Part shown: one piece after another, positions 30,275-38,733 of the stretch | Layout of the letters: each line of letters begins with the position of its first letter | Numbering within the stretch: the stretch's first letter is position 1 | Source: Flemingiibacterium sp045636145 | Lineage (GTDB): Bacteria; Bacillota; Clostridia; Oscillospirales; CAG-272 | Assembly (NCBI GenBank): GCA_045636145.1 | Contig: JAZTWV010000039.1 | Span: 1 to 42,457, forward strand | Direction: 5' to 3' | DNA length: 42,457 nucleotides | Position numbers and translations under genes: made by a program | The notes under the pieces: model-generated | Database searches by the model: none | Seen by the model: the letters and a program-made list of their open reading frames with translations, nothing else | What the model was told of the DNA's origin: nothing

Positions 30275-32503
30275 ATGAGCGTTGACTACCAAACCTACAA
30301 TTATGAGCCTATTTCGGGTCTTATTGAAATGCTTGCCCGAACCGGCAAAAAATATGATATTGACAAGATAAAGCGTGCATTTGTCAAGGCGGATATGCTC
30401 CATGCAGGGCAGTTCCGCGTCAGCGGCGACGCTTATATCTCCCATCCCATAGCGGTGGCTGAAATCGTTGCGGGGCTTGAGCTTGACACGGATTCGATCT
30501 GTGCGGCACTGCTTCACGATACGGTGGAGGACTGCTCCGACAAGGTGGACTGCGATAGTATTCGCGAAGAGTTCGGCGAAGAGGTCGCAATGCTTGTTGA
30601 CGGTCTTACAAAGCTTGTGTATCTTAAGATCGAGGACAAGGATGAGGCGGAGATCGAGAATCTTCGAAAGATGTTCCTTGCCATGTCAAAGTTTATCCGC
30701 GTAATCTTCATAAAGCTTTGCGACAGACTTCACAATATGCGTACCCTTGATGCAAAGCCTGAGCCGAAACGCCGTGTGACGGCACTTGAAACCATGCACG
30801 TTTATGCGCCTCTTGCGCATAGGCTCGGTATGCAGAGGATCAAGCAGGAGCTTGAGCGTCACGCGCTCTCCTACCTTGACCCTATAGGCTTTGAGGAGGT
30901 ACAGCGTGACATCGACAAAAAGTACGGAAACAACATAAACTTTATTGAGAACACCAAGGATAATGTTGCCTCAAAGCTCAGTGAGTACAATGTAAAATTC
31001 ACTCTTGAGGGACGCGTGAAGTCCACATATTCCATCTACAAAAAGATGTACAATCAGAACAAGAGCTTTGATGAAATATACGACTTCTACGCTATCCGCA
31101 TAATCGTTGATACGGAGCTTGAATGCTACACGGTGCTTGGTATTATCCACGAGATGTACAAATCTCTGCCCGGACGGTTCAAGGACTACATTTCAACTCC
31201 GAAACCCAATATGTACCGCTCGCTTCACACAACGGTAATCGGACGTGACGGTATCCCCTTTGAAGTGCAGATAAGAACATGGGATATGCACCACGTGGCG
31301 GAATACGGTGTCTGCGCCCATTGGAAATATAAATCCGGTGCGGCGAGTGCCGGCGAGATAGACCAGAAGCTTCAGTGGGTTGCGAAGCTGCTTGATTCGG
31401 ATTCGGATATGCACGATCCTGACGAATTCCTGCGCTCGCTGAAAATTGATATGTTCCACGACGAGACCTTTGTGTTTACTCCCAAGGGTGACGTTATAGT
31501 GCTTCCGCAGGGTGCAACGCTTATTGACTTTGCATACGCTATCCATTCCGCTATCGGAAACAAGATGGTGGGCGCAAAGATAAACGGCGCAATTGCAACT
31601 ATAGATTCCTCGCCGAAAAACGGTGATATCGTTGAGATCATCACATCAGGTGCTTCAAGAGGCCCAAGCCGCGATTGGCTTAAGATCGTAAAGACCGGTG
31701 AGGCGCGCGGCAAGATCCGTCAGTGGTTCAAGAAAGAGAAGCGCGCCGAAAATATCGTTGTGGGTAAGGCGGAGGTTGAGCGTGAGCTTGAAAAGTACAA
31801 CCGCGCCTATACAGAGGCTCAGCTTGAGGAGATCGTTTCAGCTGTAGCTTCCCGTATCGGAATCACGTCCGGCGATGACCTTTACAATACAGTTGGTTAC
31901 GGCGGACTTTCTATAACCAAGCTCGCCTCAAAGCTGAGGGATGAATTTGACCGTACTGTAACGGTGTCTCAGGAATCTGAAAAAATCAGTGAGATTTCCC
32001 AGATTAAGACGGTTGAAAAGCCCAAGCACCACCATTCCCAGAGCGGTATCGTTATTGACGGTGCGGACGGCTGTCAGGTGAAGTTTGCCAAGTGCTGTAA
32101 TCCGCTTCCCGGCGACAATGTTGTGGGCTTTATAACCAAGGGCTTTGGTGTATCTATCCATAAGGCAGACTGTCCCAACGTGATAAACGGAATGCAGAGA
32201 GAGACTGACCGTGACCGATTTGTGTCGGCATGGTGGGAGGTTGGAGCAGAGTGGGAGAAAACCAGCTTCGAGGCGTTTATTCAGATATACTGCCGCGACA
32301 CAATCGGTCTTCTTGCCAACGTATCTGTGGCACTTGCCGATATGCGCGTGTCCGTAATATCCATAAGCTCACAGAAATGTCAGAATGATTCTACAATTCT
32401 CAATCTCAGCATATCCTGTAAGAATACGGACCATGTAAATTCCATCGTGTCGAGACTTAAGGCTATTGACGGCGTTGTTGACGTAATTCGCGGATTTGCG
32501 TGA
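30275..32503 (+). CDS. Bifunctional (p)ppGpp synthetase/hydrolase Rel
   Basis: 742 residues. The HD hydrolase has HDTVED at 81-86. The synthetase domain contains GRVKSTYSIYKKM and RFKD at 301-304; the RxKD form marks bifunctional Rel, in contrast with ExDD in monofunctional RelA. A TGS domain at about 398-458 (FTPKGDVIVLPQGAT), a conserved CC-containing segment (FAKCCNPLPGD), and a C-terminal ACT domain complete it. It is the main stringent-response enzyme. GAAAGG precedes the ATG. The recJ-rel-dtd order is common in Firmicutes. Confidence 0.96.
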   Translation: MSVDYQTYNYEPISGLIEMLARTGKKYDIDKIKRAFVKADMLHAGQFRVSGDAYISHPIAVAEIVAGLELDTDSICAALLHDTVEDCSDKVDCDSIREEFGEEVAMLVDGLTKLVYLKIEDKDEAEIENLRKMFLAMSKFIRVIFIKLCDRLHNMRTLDAKPEPKRRVTALETMHVYAPLAHRLGMQRIKQELERHALSYLDPIGFEEVQRDIDKKYGNNINFIENTKDNVASKLSEYNVKFTLEGRVKSTYSIYKKMYNQNKSFDEIYDFYAIRIIVDTELECYTVLGIIHEMYKSLPGRFKDYISTPKPNMYRSLHTTVIGRDGIPFEVQIRTWDMHHVAEYGVCAHWKYKSGAASAGEIDQKLQWVAKLLDSDSDMHDPDEFLRSLKIDMFHDETFVFTPKGDVIVLPQGATLIDFAYAIHSAIGNKMVGAKINGAIATIDSSPKNGDIVEIITSGASRGPSRDWLKIVKTGEARGKIRQWFKKEKRAENIVVGKAEVERELEKYNRAYTEAQLEEIVSAVASRIGITSGDDLYNTVGYGGLSITKLASKLRDEFDRTVTVSQESEKISEISQIKTVEKPKHHHSQSGIVIDGADGCQVKFAKCCNPLPGDNVVGFITKGFGVSIHKADCPNVINGMQRETDRDRFVSAWWEVGAEWEKTSFEAFIQIYCRDTIGLLANVSVALADMRVSVISISSQKCQNDSTILNLSISCKNTDHVNSIVSRLKAIDGVVDVIRGFA

Positions 32504-32533
32504 TAAAATCCATGTAAAATCAAGGAGACAAAA

Positions 32534-32986
32534 ATGAAAGCAATTATACAGAGATGTACTGCCGCTTCGGTTATTGCGGACGGTGAGCCGGCGGGGAAGA
32601 TAGATAAGGGTTTTCTCATCCTTCTCGGCGTGCTTAAGGGCGACGACAAAACCGATGCCGACCTGCTTGCCGAGAAAATATCAAAGCTCCGCATTTTTGA
32701 CGACGCCGACGGCAAGCTGAATCTTTCCGTCAAGGATGTGGGCGGCGCGGCGCTTGTGGTATCCAATTTCACACTCGGTGCGGATTACCGCAAGGGCAAC
32801 CGTCCCGATTACTTTAATGCGGAAGCCCCGGCGAGAGCCAATGAGTTGTACGAATATTTCTCACAGGCACTCCGCGACAGAGGTATACACACGGAAAACG
32901 GAGTGTTCGGCGCAGACATGAAGATAACACTCATGGCAGACGGACCTGTTACAATTGATATGGACAGCACGGTGCTGAAAAAATAA
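32534..32986 (+). CDS. dtd: D-aminoacyl-tRNA deacylase
   Basis: 150 residues, full length. It removes D-amino acids (and Gly from mischarged tRNA-Ala) from tRNA. Two family-defining motifs are modified here: SQxTL appears as SNFTL (77-81), and NxGPxT appears as ADGPVT (135-140), with the Gly-cisPro pair Gly137-Pro138 kept. Position next to rel is the usual Firmicute arrangement. AAGGAG precedes the ATG. Confidence 0.93.
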   Translation: MKAIIQRCTAASVIADGEPAGKIDKGFLILLGVLKGDDKTDADLLAEKISKLRIFDDADGKLNLSVKDVGGAALVVSNFTLGADYRKGNRPDYFNAEAPARANELYEYFSQALRDRGIHTENGVFGADMKITLMADGPVTIDMDSTVLKK

Positions 32987-33004
32987 ACTTTTCGGAGATG
33001 TGTC

Positions 33005-34540
33005 ATGTATCTGAAAATTAACGGAGATTTAAACAAATATTATCTGCAAACTGTATGTATGCTGTTTTTCCCCGGCGCTACATTTTCGGAAACCGAAACC
33101 GAGGACGCACAGGAGTCAGCGGAGTTCACAAGATGCGATGTGGACGGCGGAGTTTCTGTAACCTGCCGTTTCAGAATCGGAGATTCTGCCGCAGAAGCGT
33201 CAAAAATTCAGCTTTGTGATGATATACGCGGTTTCGACGAGGGAATAACCGAGCCTATGACAAGAGCGGCGAAGGTGGCAGCAGGACTTGCGGCGCTTGA
33301 AGCAGGAAATACCCTGTTCGGATGCCGTCCTGCCTGGGGCATACTTACGGGTATAAGACCTGCCAAGATTGCCTCTGAGCTTATATCAAAGCGTGACGAA
33401 AACGGTGCGCGTGTATTTTCCTCGGAGCAGGCGAGAAACGTTCTTGCGAGAGACTATCTCGTAAGCCCCAAAAAAGCGGCTCTTGCGGTGGAGATTGCAA
33501 GAAGCGAGCAGAAGATAATACGCCTTGCGGCGGACGGAGCTCCTTTTACCTGTTCGGTATATGTTTCTATCCCATTCTGTCCCTCGCGGTGCTCATACTG
33601 CTCCTTTGTGTCTTATTCCACAAAGCGGCTTTTGTCACTGCTTCCCGAATACTTACTTCGGGTGTGCGAGGATGCGCGTATACTTCTTACATACCTGAGA
33701 GAGCGCGGATTCAAGGTGCAGACCGTATATATCGGCGGCGGCACGCCCACCACGCTCACAGAAGCACAGCTTGGCATACTTCTCGGCACTATTGCAGACA
33801 ATATTCCAATAAAAAAGCTTAACGAGTTCACTCTTGAGGGCGGACGTCCCGATACCATAACAAAAGAGAAGCTTCAGATTGCAAAGGATTTCGGTGTGAC
33901 GCGCACCAGCATAAATCCCCAGACTATGAACGACGATATACTGAAAGCTATCGGCAGACGTCATACTGTGGCTGATTTTATGCGTGCTTTTGATGCCGCA
34001 AGGGAAGTTGGTATTCCGGAAATCAACACAGACCTTATCGCAGGACTTCCCGGCGACGGTTATCGCGGATTTTCACGCTCGCTTGACAAAATTGTTCGCC
34101 TTGAGCCTGAAAATATTACCGTGCACACATTCTGCGTTAAGAAATCTGCTGAGATACTTCGCCTTGACACGGAAATATACAACCGCAGTGCCGACGAGAC
34201 TGTAAAGGCGGTGGATTATTCACAGGTTAAATTAAAAAATTCGGGTTATAATCCCTATTACATCTACAGACAAAAAAATACTGTGGGAAATCTTGAAAAT
34301 GTCGGCTATGCGAAAAAGGGAAGCGTCGGTTATTACAATGTTCTTATGATGGAAGAGCTTCATTCCGTTTTCGCAGTAGGTGCGGGAGCTGTTACAAAGC
34401 TTGTGCGCATGGGAGATGACGGCAAAAAGTATATAGAGCGGATGTTTGAGCCAAAATATCCTTATGAATATCTTTCGGAAGACAGGGCGGCGCAAATGGC
34501 TGAGAAGCTTCGCCGTATCGACGAATTTTTCGGTATATAG
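33005..34540 (+). CDS. hemZ: Radical SAM coproporphyrinogen dehydrogenase-like protein HemZ
   Basis: 511 residues. The N-terminal 180 residues include the WGILTGIRPAKI block typical of HemZ. The radical SAM cluster motif is Cys192, Cys196, Cys199 in FCPSRCSYC, followed by VYIGGGTPTTL and ELNTDLIAGLPGD-like segments (here INTDLIAGLPGDGY). HemZ/HemN relatives oxidise coproporphyrinogen III or chaperone haem. No other haem gene is in the window, so the true role in this probably anaerobic host is open. CGGAGA precedes the ATG. Confidence 0.88.
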   Translation: MYLKINGDLNKYYLQTVCMLFFPGATFSETETEDAQESAEFTRCDVDGGVSVTCRFRIGDSAAEASKIQLCDDIRGFDEGITEPMTRAAKVAAGLAALEAGNTLFGCRPAWGILTGIRPAKIASELISKRDENGARVFSSEQARNVLARDYLVSPKKAALAVEIARSEQKIIRLAADGAPFTCSVYVSIPFCPSRCSYCSFVSYSTKRLLSLLPEYLLRVCEDARILLTYLRERGFKVQTVYIGGGTPTTLTEAQLGILLGTIADNIPIKKLNEFTLEGGRPDTITKEKLQIAKDFGVTRTSINPQTMNDDILKAIGRRHTVADFMRAFDAAREVGIPEINTDLIAGLPGDGYRGFSRSLDKIVRLEPENITVHTFCVKKSAEILRLDTEIYNRSADETVKAVDYSQVKLKNSGYNPYYIYRQKNTVGNLENVGYAKKGSVGYYNVLMMEELHSVFAVGAGAVTKLVRMGDDGKKYIERMFEPKYPYEYLSEDRAAQMAEKLRRIDEFFGI

Positions 34541-34579
34541 CGTTCTCCTCACTTTCCGTGTCCCCTTTGAAAGGAATTT

Positions 34580-35488
34580 ATGCAGTTGACTGAACTTAAC
34601 AAAATTTTTAATAACGACGGGGAAAAGCGTTCCTTTGTTGAGGAATGCGAGCACCGTTTTGAAAAGAGACTTGACGGGGTCTGCCGTGAAATAATCGAGG
34701 ACGGCGCAAAAATAATTGCGCTGTCGGGTCCTTCCTGCTCCGGCAAGACCACCACTGCCGCAAAGCTTACCGAGGCACTTTGCGAGAACGGATGCGAGGT
34801 GCATCTTATCTCAATTGACAACTTCTTTCGTGAGCGCGACACGCTTGACAGAGAGGCTATTATGAAAAACGGGTCTATTGACTACGATTCCGTAAATGCA
34901 ATAGACCTTGAGCTTCTTTCGGAGCGTGTGGCGTCCATAATCGCAGGACGTCCCACAGAGCTTCCCATATACGATTTTACTCTCGGAAAATGTACCGGCT
35001 ATGAGAGGGTAGACCCCAACGACCACTCGGTGTTTATTTTCGAGGGTATACAGGCAATATACCCCGAGGTCACGGCACTGTTTGGCGATCGGTATAAGTC
35101 TGTATACATCAGCGTTGAGGACGATCTTTCTGTGAACGGCGTTTATTTCAGAGCCCGTGAGCTGAGACTTCTCAGACGGCTTATCAGGGACTATAAATTC
35201 CGCGGTGCTGCCCCTGAATTTACCCTGTTTCTCTGGCGATCTGTTGCCGCAAACGAGGATGCCTCAATTCTTCCGTATGCCCACAGCGCGGATATCAAAA
35301 TCAACTCATTTATGGCATACGAAGTCTTTCTTATGAGTGGGGTAATACCGGAACTACTTTTGGCAGTCCCCGAAAACAACGCGTATTTCCCAAAAGCCTA
35401 TGAGCTTTCAAAAAGGCTTTCGGGGCTTCCAGAAATTCCTGTAGCCATGATTCCGGGCGGCTCTCTTATGAGGGAATTTATCGGATAG
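34580..35488 (+). CDS. Nucleoside kinase, uridine kinase-like
   Basis: 302 residues. Walker A GPSCSGKTTTA at 50-60 after a helical N-terminus, LISIDNFFRERD with the catalytic aspartate, and IFEGIQAIYPEV typical of the uridine kinase/PRK family. Substrate likely uridine/cytidine, but the extended length compared with Udk (about 210) leaves this open. GAAAGGA precedes the ATG. Adjacent to purine nucleoside phosphorylase, which fits nucleoside salvage. Confidence 0.85.
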   Translation: MQLTELNKIFNNDGEKRSFVEECEHRFEKRLDGVCREIIEDGAKIIALSGPSCSGKTTTAAKLTEALCENGCEVHLISIDNFFRERDTLDREAIMKNGSIDYDSVNAIDLELLSERVASIIAGRPTELPIYDFTLGKCTGYERVDPNDHSVFIFEGIQAIYPEVTALFGDRYKSVYISVEDDLSVNGVYFRARELRLLRRLIRDYKFRGAAPEFTLFLWRSVAANEDASILPYAHSADIKINSFMAYEVFLMSGVIPELLLAVPENNAYFPKAYELSKRLSGLPEIPVAMIPGGSLMREFIG

Positions 35489-35506
35489 GCAATGTTTTAA
35501 AGTTAT

Positions 35507-35538
35507 TTTGCAAGGAGGAGCTTGCTCCTCCTTGCAAA
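35507..35538 (+). promoter_or_regulatory. 15-bp perfect hairpin upstream of the nucleoside phosphorylase gene
   Basis: 35507-35521 pairs with 35524-35538 (CTTG-type turn). The 5' arm contains AAGGAGG, a full Shine-Dalgarno-like core locked in the stem. There is no T run, so it is unlikely to terminate. It lies 6 bp before the real GAAAGGA site. Confidence 0.5.
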
Positions 35539-35557
35539 TTGTGAAAGGACAACCGTC

Positions 35558-36409
35558 ATGACAAAAGCAAAATATGCCGATTATCTTGAATCGGCGCAGT
35601 ATATAAATAACATTATTAAAGAAACACCGGATATCGCCGTTATACTCGGTTCGGGTCTTGGAGAGTTCGCAGAAAAACTCTCCGATGCCGTCATAATCCC
35701 CTACCGCGATATTCCTCATTTTCCCACCTCTACCGTGTCGTATCAAAAAGGGGAGCTTGTTTTCGGCAAGCTCACTTACGAGGACGGCACAGAGAAGCGT
35801 GTGCTTGCCATGAACGGTCGATTCCACTACTACGAGGGGTGGGAGATGTGGCAGACCGCATATCCCGTGGGCGTGTTCAAGCTTCTCGGCATAGATAAGA
35901 TGATAATTACCAATGCCGCCGGAGGAATCGGATACAATGATACCAGGGAGCTTGTTCCGGGCGATCTTGTGGCTGTTTGTGATCACATAAAGTTAGCTCC
36001 CGACTCGCCCATGCGCGGCGCAAATATCCGTGAGTTCGGAGAGCGATTCTTCGATATGCAATCGGTTTACGATAAGGAACTTATAAAAATCGCCTGCGAA
36101 TGCGCCGCAAAGCGCGGATTTGCGCTTAAAGAGGGCGTTTATGCATATATGGCAGGTCCTCAGTACGAGACACCTGCGGAAATCAGAGCACTGAAGGTGC
36201 TTGGCGCAAATCTTGTGGGAATGTCAACTGTGGCTGAGGTGATTTTTGCGGCTCAGGTTGGTATAAAGGTGCTTTGCATATCCTGTGTGTCCAATATGGC
36301 GGCAGGTATTACCGGAGATGCACTTACGGAAAGCGAAGTGCTGGACACGGCGGCGATGATATCAGAAAGATTCAAGCATCTGCTTTCCGATGTTATAGAG
36401 CTTATTTAA
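35558..36409 (+). CDS. Purine nucleoside phosphorylase, trimeric type
   Basis: 283 residues. Cleaves purine nucleosides with phosphate to base and ribose 1-phosphate. VILGSGLGEFAEKL (phosphate loop), NGRFHYYEGWEM, TNAAGGI, and GPQYETPAEIRALKVLGA with MSTVAEVI are diagnostic for the PNP/MTAP (PunA) family. Start taken at the ATG at 35558 behind GAAAGGA; the upstream in-frame codons read through the hairpin. Confidence 0.93.
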   Translation: MTKAKYADYLESAQYINNIIKETPDIAVILGSGLGEFAEKLSDAVIIPYRDIPHFPTSTVSYQKGELVFGKLTYEDGTEKRVLAMNGRFHYYEGWEMWQTAYPVGVFKLLGIDKMIITNAAGGIGYNDTRELVPGDLVAVCDHIKLAPDSPMRGANIREFGERFFDMQSVYDKELIKIACECAAKRGFALKEGVYAYMAGPQYETPAEIRALKVLGANLVGMSTVAEVIFAAQVGIKVLCISCVSNMAAGITGDALTESEVLDTAAMISERFKHLLSDVIELI

Positions 36410-36423
36410 TTTTGGAGTGAACA

Positions 36424-38286
36424 ATGAACTCTTTTTATATATTGGAGCGCATGGGCGGTCTTGATATCGGAAGCTGTTCTGCGACGGTAAGCAGGATATC
36501 AAAGCTGCTTTCATACCGCGGCTCGTGCATATATTTCCCATCTCCCGACAGAAACCGTGACAGGGTGCTCATGGCGATCGACGAGGGAGACGCACGCGAG
36601 AGTGAGACGGATCATTTTCTTCGCACTCTTGCAGGTGAGATGTCTTTGTCTGTGCTTTTGCCGGACGAAACACCGGCTTTTTTTGGAAGTGACGACAACG
36701 ACACATCCTTTATAGACAGGCTTCCTGCCCCCGATGACGAATGTCTGCCAATAAAGCTTGTGTTCAGAATAAGCGATATTACCGCGAAAAGTATCACAGA
36801 ACGCATAGTTGAATATATGGAAGAAAACGGCTATGATGCCGAGCGCGAGGCTGACGGATTCACTGTGTACCTCGGTGCAAATTCCTACCTTGACATTTTC
36901 TTCAGGCAAGGCGACGATATTATAAGCGGCGATATAGACTGTAGTTTTTCCGGTGCCGGAGTGTACGCCGAGGCGGCAAGACTTGCCGATGGCTTGTCTC
37001 GGGTACTTCAAGGAAGCCTTGAATTTTTTGAAGCTCCCGGAATTACATATACCGAGGACAAGGATTTTGAATCCCTGCGGCTTGCTTTCTATCCCCTCAT
37101 TGCCCAACAGCTTACGTTTGCCATAAACGATGACCGGGACGGCTTGCCGGCGTACATCGGCTGGGGAACGGATGCTTTTGAGCCGGAATTTATCCCCGGC
37201 ACGTTAGTTTCTCCTTTCGGAAGATACAGTATAGAAAAGCTTCTTAGTGAAATAGAAACCTACGGTTTTTCCTATGTGTGTGACCGAAAATTCCTGTTCT
37301 GTAACACTCCCACCATTGGAGCTGATTCACACATCAAAGAGGCGCTTAATTTAGTGTGGAACAGCATTATCGGTGCAGACAAAGATGTCTTTAATGTATC
37401 CGAACTGTTTTCGGTAAGCGACTGCGAGGCACAGCTTGAGGCGGCACTTGATATGGGCGATACTGTTCCGTTTCCAAAGGATGTTTACAGGCGGCTTTGC
37501 CGTATCAATAAGCATCCTATGAAGGATTTTTTCGGAAATCCCGACCTTATTCTTGATTTTGAGCCGGGATATGCCCGTGGAGACGTGAGATACGGATTCG
37601 GACACTATCTTAGAAGATTCAAGCTCTCCGGCGCGCTTTCAAGAAGCGAATTTTCTCACAGCGAGGACATACTGTTCTACGGCGATACACAGAGCGGATA
37701 CAAGCTTGCCGTAAACATAAGCTACAACTATCACGGCGACGGCAGTGAATCCCCCCTCGGGCACAATTGGGTCAAGGCTGATGATTCGGAGAAAGAGATT
37801 TTTGATATCGGCGGAAGCTCCCTTGTACGCTTTGTAAGCGGTATGGGGGACGACGGTATGTACCGCGCCGAGGCGGAGGTATACATACTTGACGAGCTGT
37901 ACCGATTTGCCATGGTCAGTGCAGACCCCCAAGATGTGGCAGAGTTCAGGGATTCGGTTAAATCCTCTATAAGTGTTGAGGATTGGTACGATGAGGTCAT
38001 AAAGGAAGAATGTCCCGACCCTCATGCTCCCGGTGCTACATTCTGTTCATCGGGGATAACTCCCCCATGCCGTGCGTTTATGCTCCCGTTTCCGCCATAT
38101 CCGGAATTTATGGCACGTGATGCTCTTGATATTTCCCGTATGTCGGATATTTTGGCAGGTATCTCAGGGGAAGCAAGCTCTGATGAGGGGTTGATGATCC
38201 AAAATCTCATAAACGGCATTGTAAGTGGGCTTCAAGCTGAAACCGCGGAAGATGAAAATCAGGATGAAGGCAGAGAATCGGAATAA
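36424..38286 (+). CDS. Large protein of unknown function
   Basis: 620 residues, acidic, no signal peptide, no membrane span, so cytosolic. I do not recognise any domain. The N-terminal third is beta-rich with an RxLxGEMSLSVLLPDE-like strand pair, then a middle part with LAFYPLIAQQLTFAINDD and GRYSIEKLLSEIETYGFSYV. The C-terminal half has conserved-looking aromatic patches (GYGFGHYLRRFKLSG-like, GDTQSGYKLAVNISYNYHG), a Pro-rich stretch after CSSGITPPC and an acidic tail. TTGGAGTG precedes the ATG. It lies 14 bp after the phosphorylase gene, so it is co-transcribed. Intact frame over 1.86 kb with ordinary codon use makes it a real gene. Confidence 0.8.
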   Translation: MNSFYILERMGGLDIGSCSATVSRISKLLSYRGSCIYFPSPDRNRDRVLMAIDEGDARESETDHFLRTLAGEMSLSVLLPDETPAFFGSDDNDTSFIDRLPAPDDECLPIKLVFRISDITAKSITERIVEYMEENGYDAEREADGFTVYLGANSYLDIFFRQGDDIISGDIDCSFSGAGVYAEAARLADGLSRVLQGSLEFFEAPGITYTEDKDFESLRLAFYPLIAQQLTFAINDDRDGLPAYIGWGTDAFEPEFIPGTLVSPFGRYSIEKLLSEIETYGFSYVCDRKFLFCNTPTIGADSHIKEALNLVWNSIIGADKDVFNVSELFSVSDCEAQLEAALDMGDTVPFPKDVYRRLCRINKHPMKDFFGNPDLILDFEPGYARGDVRYGFGHYLRRFKLSGALSRSEFSHSEDILFYGDTQSGYKLAVNISYNYHGDGSESPLGHNWVKADDSEKEIFDIGGSSLVRFVSGMGDDGMYRAEAEVYILDELYRFAMVSADPQDVAEFRDSVKSSISVEDWYDEVIKEECPDPHAPGATFCSSGITPPCRAFMLPFPPYPEFMARDALDISRMSDILAGISGEASSDEGLMIQNLINGIVSGLQAETAEDENQDEGRESE

Positions 38287-38346
38287 AACCGCAGTCTTTC
38301 GAATATAAAATATTCATGAATAATCAATACAAGGGAAGTAAAGCAA

Positions 38347-38685
38347 ATGGCAAAATACGAAAGAGAAATAAATGCAAAAGGGTCTGCGCTTGCAAGCTAT
38401 CTTGATGAGGGCATAAGGGCAAGCGGATTGTCAGTAGAGCTTGTGGATTCCTCGGCACAGCGCATGGGAGACGTTACAGTGCGGCTTTTTGTGTATGATA
38501 AATACTATATGAGAACCTCAAGCCGTGCCGCGCTCACCGTACAGATCATCGCAAACGACGAATCCTGCTACGTTACCGCAATCGGAGCAGGCGGCGGAAA
38601 CGGAAGCTTTTTAAGCTTTTCCTACGGTGCGGAAGAAGATTTCGTATCTGTAGTGGAAAGTCTGCTTGACGACTACTGCGAATAA
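38347..38685 (+). CDS. DUF6054-like small protein
   Basis: 112 residues, soluble. The pattern MAKYEREINAKG, then DSSAQRMGDVTVRLFVYDKYYM, then a Gly-rich TAIGAGGGNGSFLSFSYGAEEDF fits the DUF6054 family found in Firmicutes as I remember it; function unknown. GGGAAG precedes the ATG. 60 bp after the 620-residue gene and 48 bp before the deaminase gene. Confidence 0.7.
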   Translation: MAKYEREINAKGSALASYLDEGIRASGLSVELVDSSAQRMGDVTVRLFVYDKYYMRTSSRAALTVQIIANDESCYVTAIGAGGGNGSFLSFSYGAEEDFVSVVESLLDDYCE

Positions 38686-38733
38686 AAAAGATAAACAAGC
38701 ATACAGAGATACTCTGAAAGGAAGTTTATAAAA

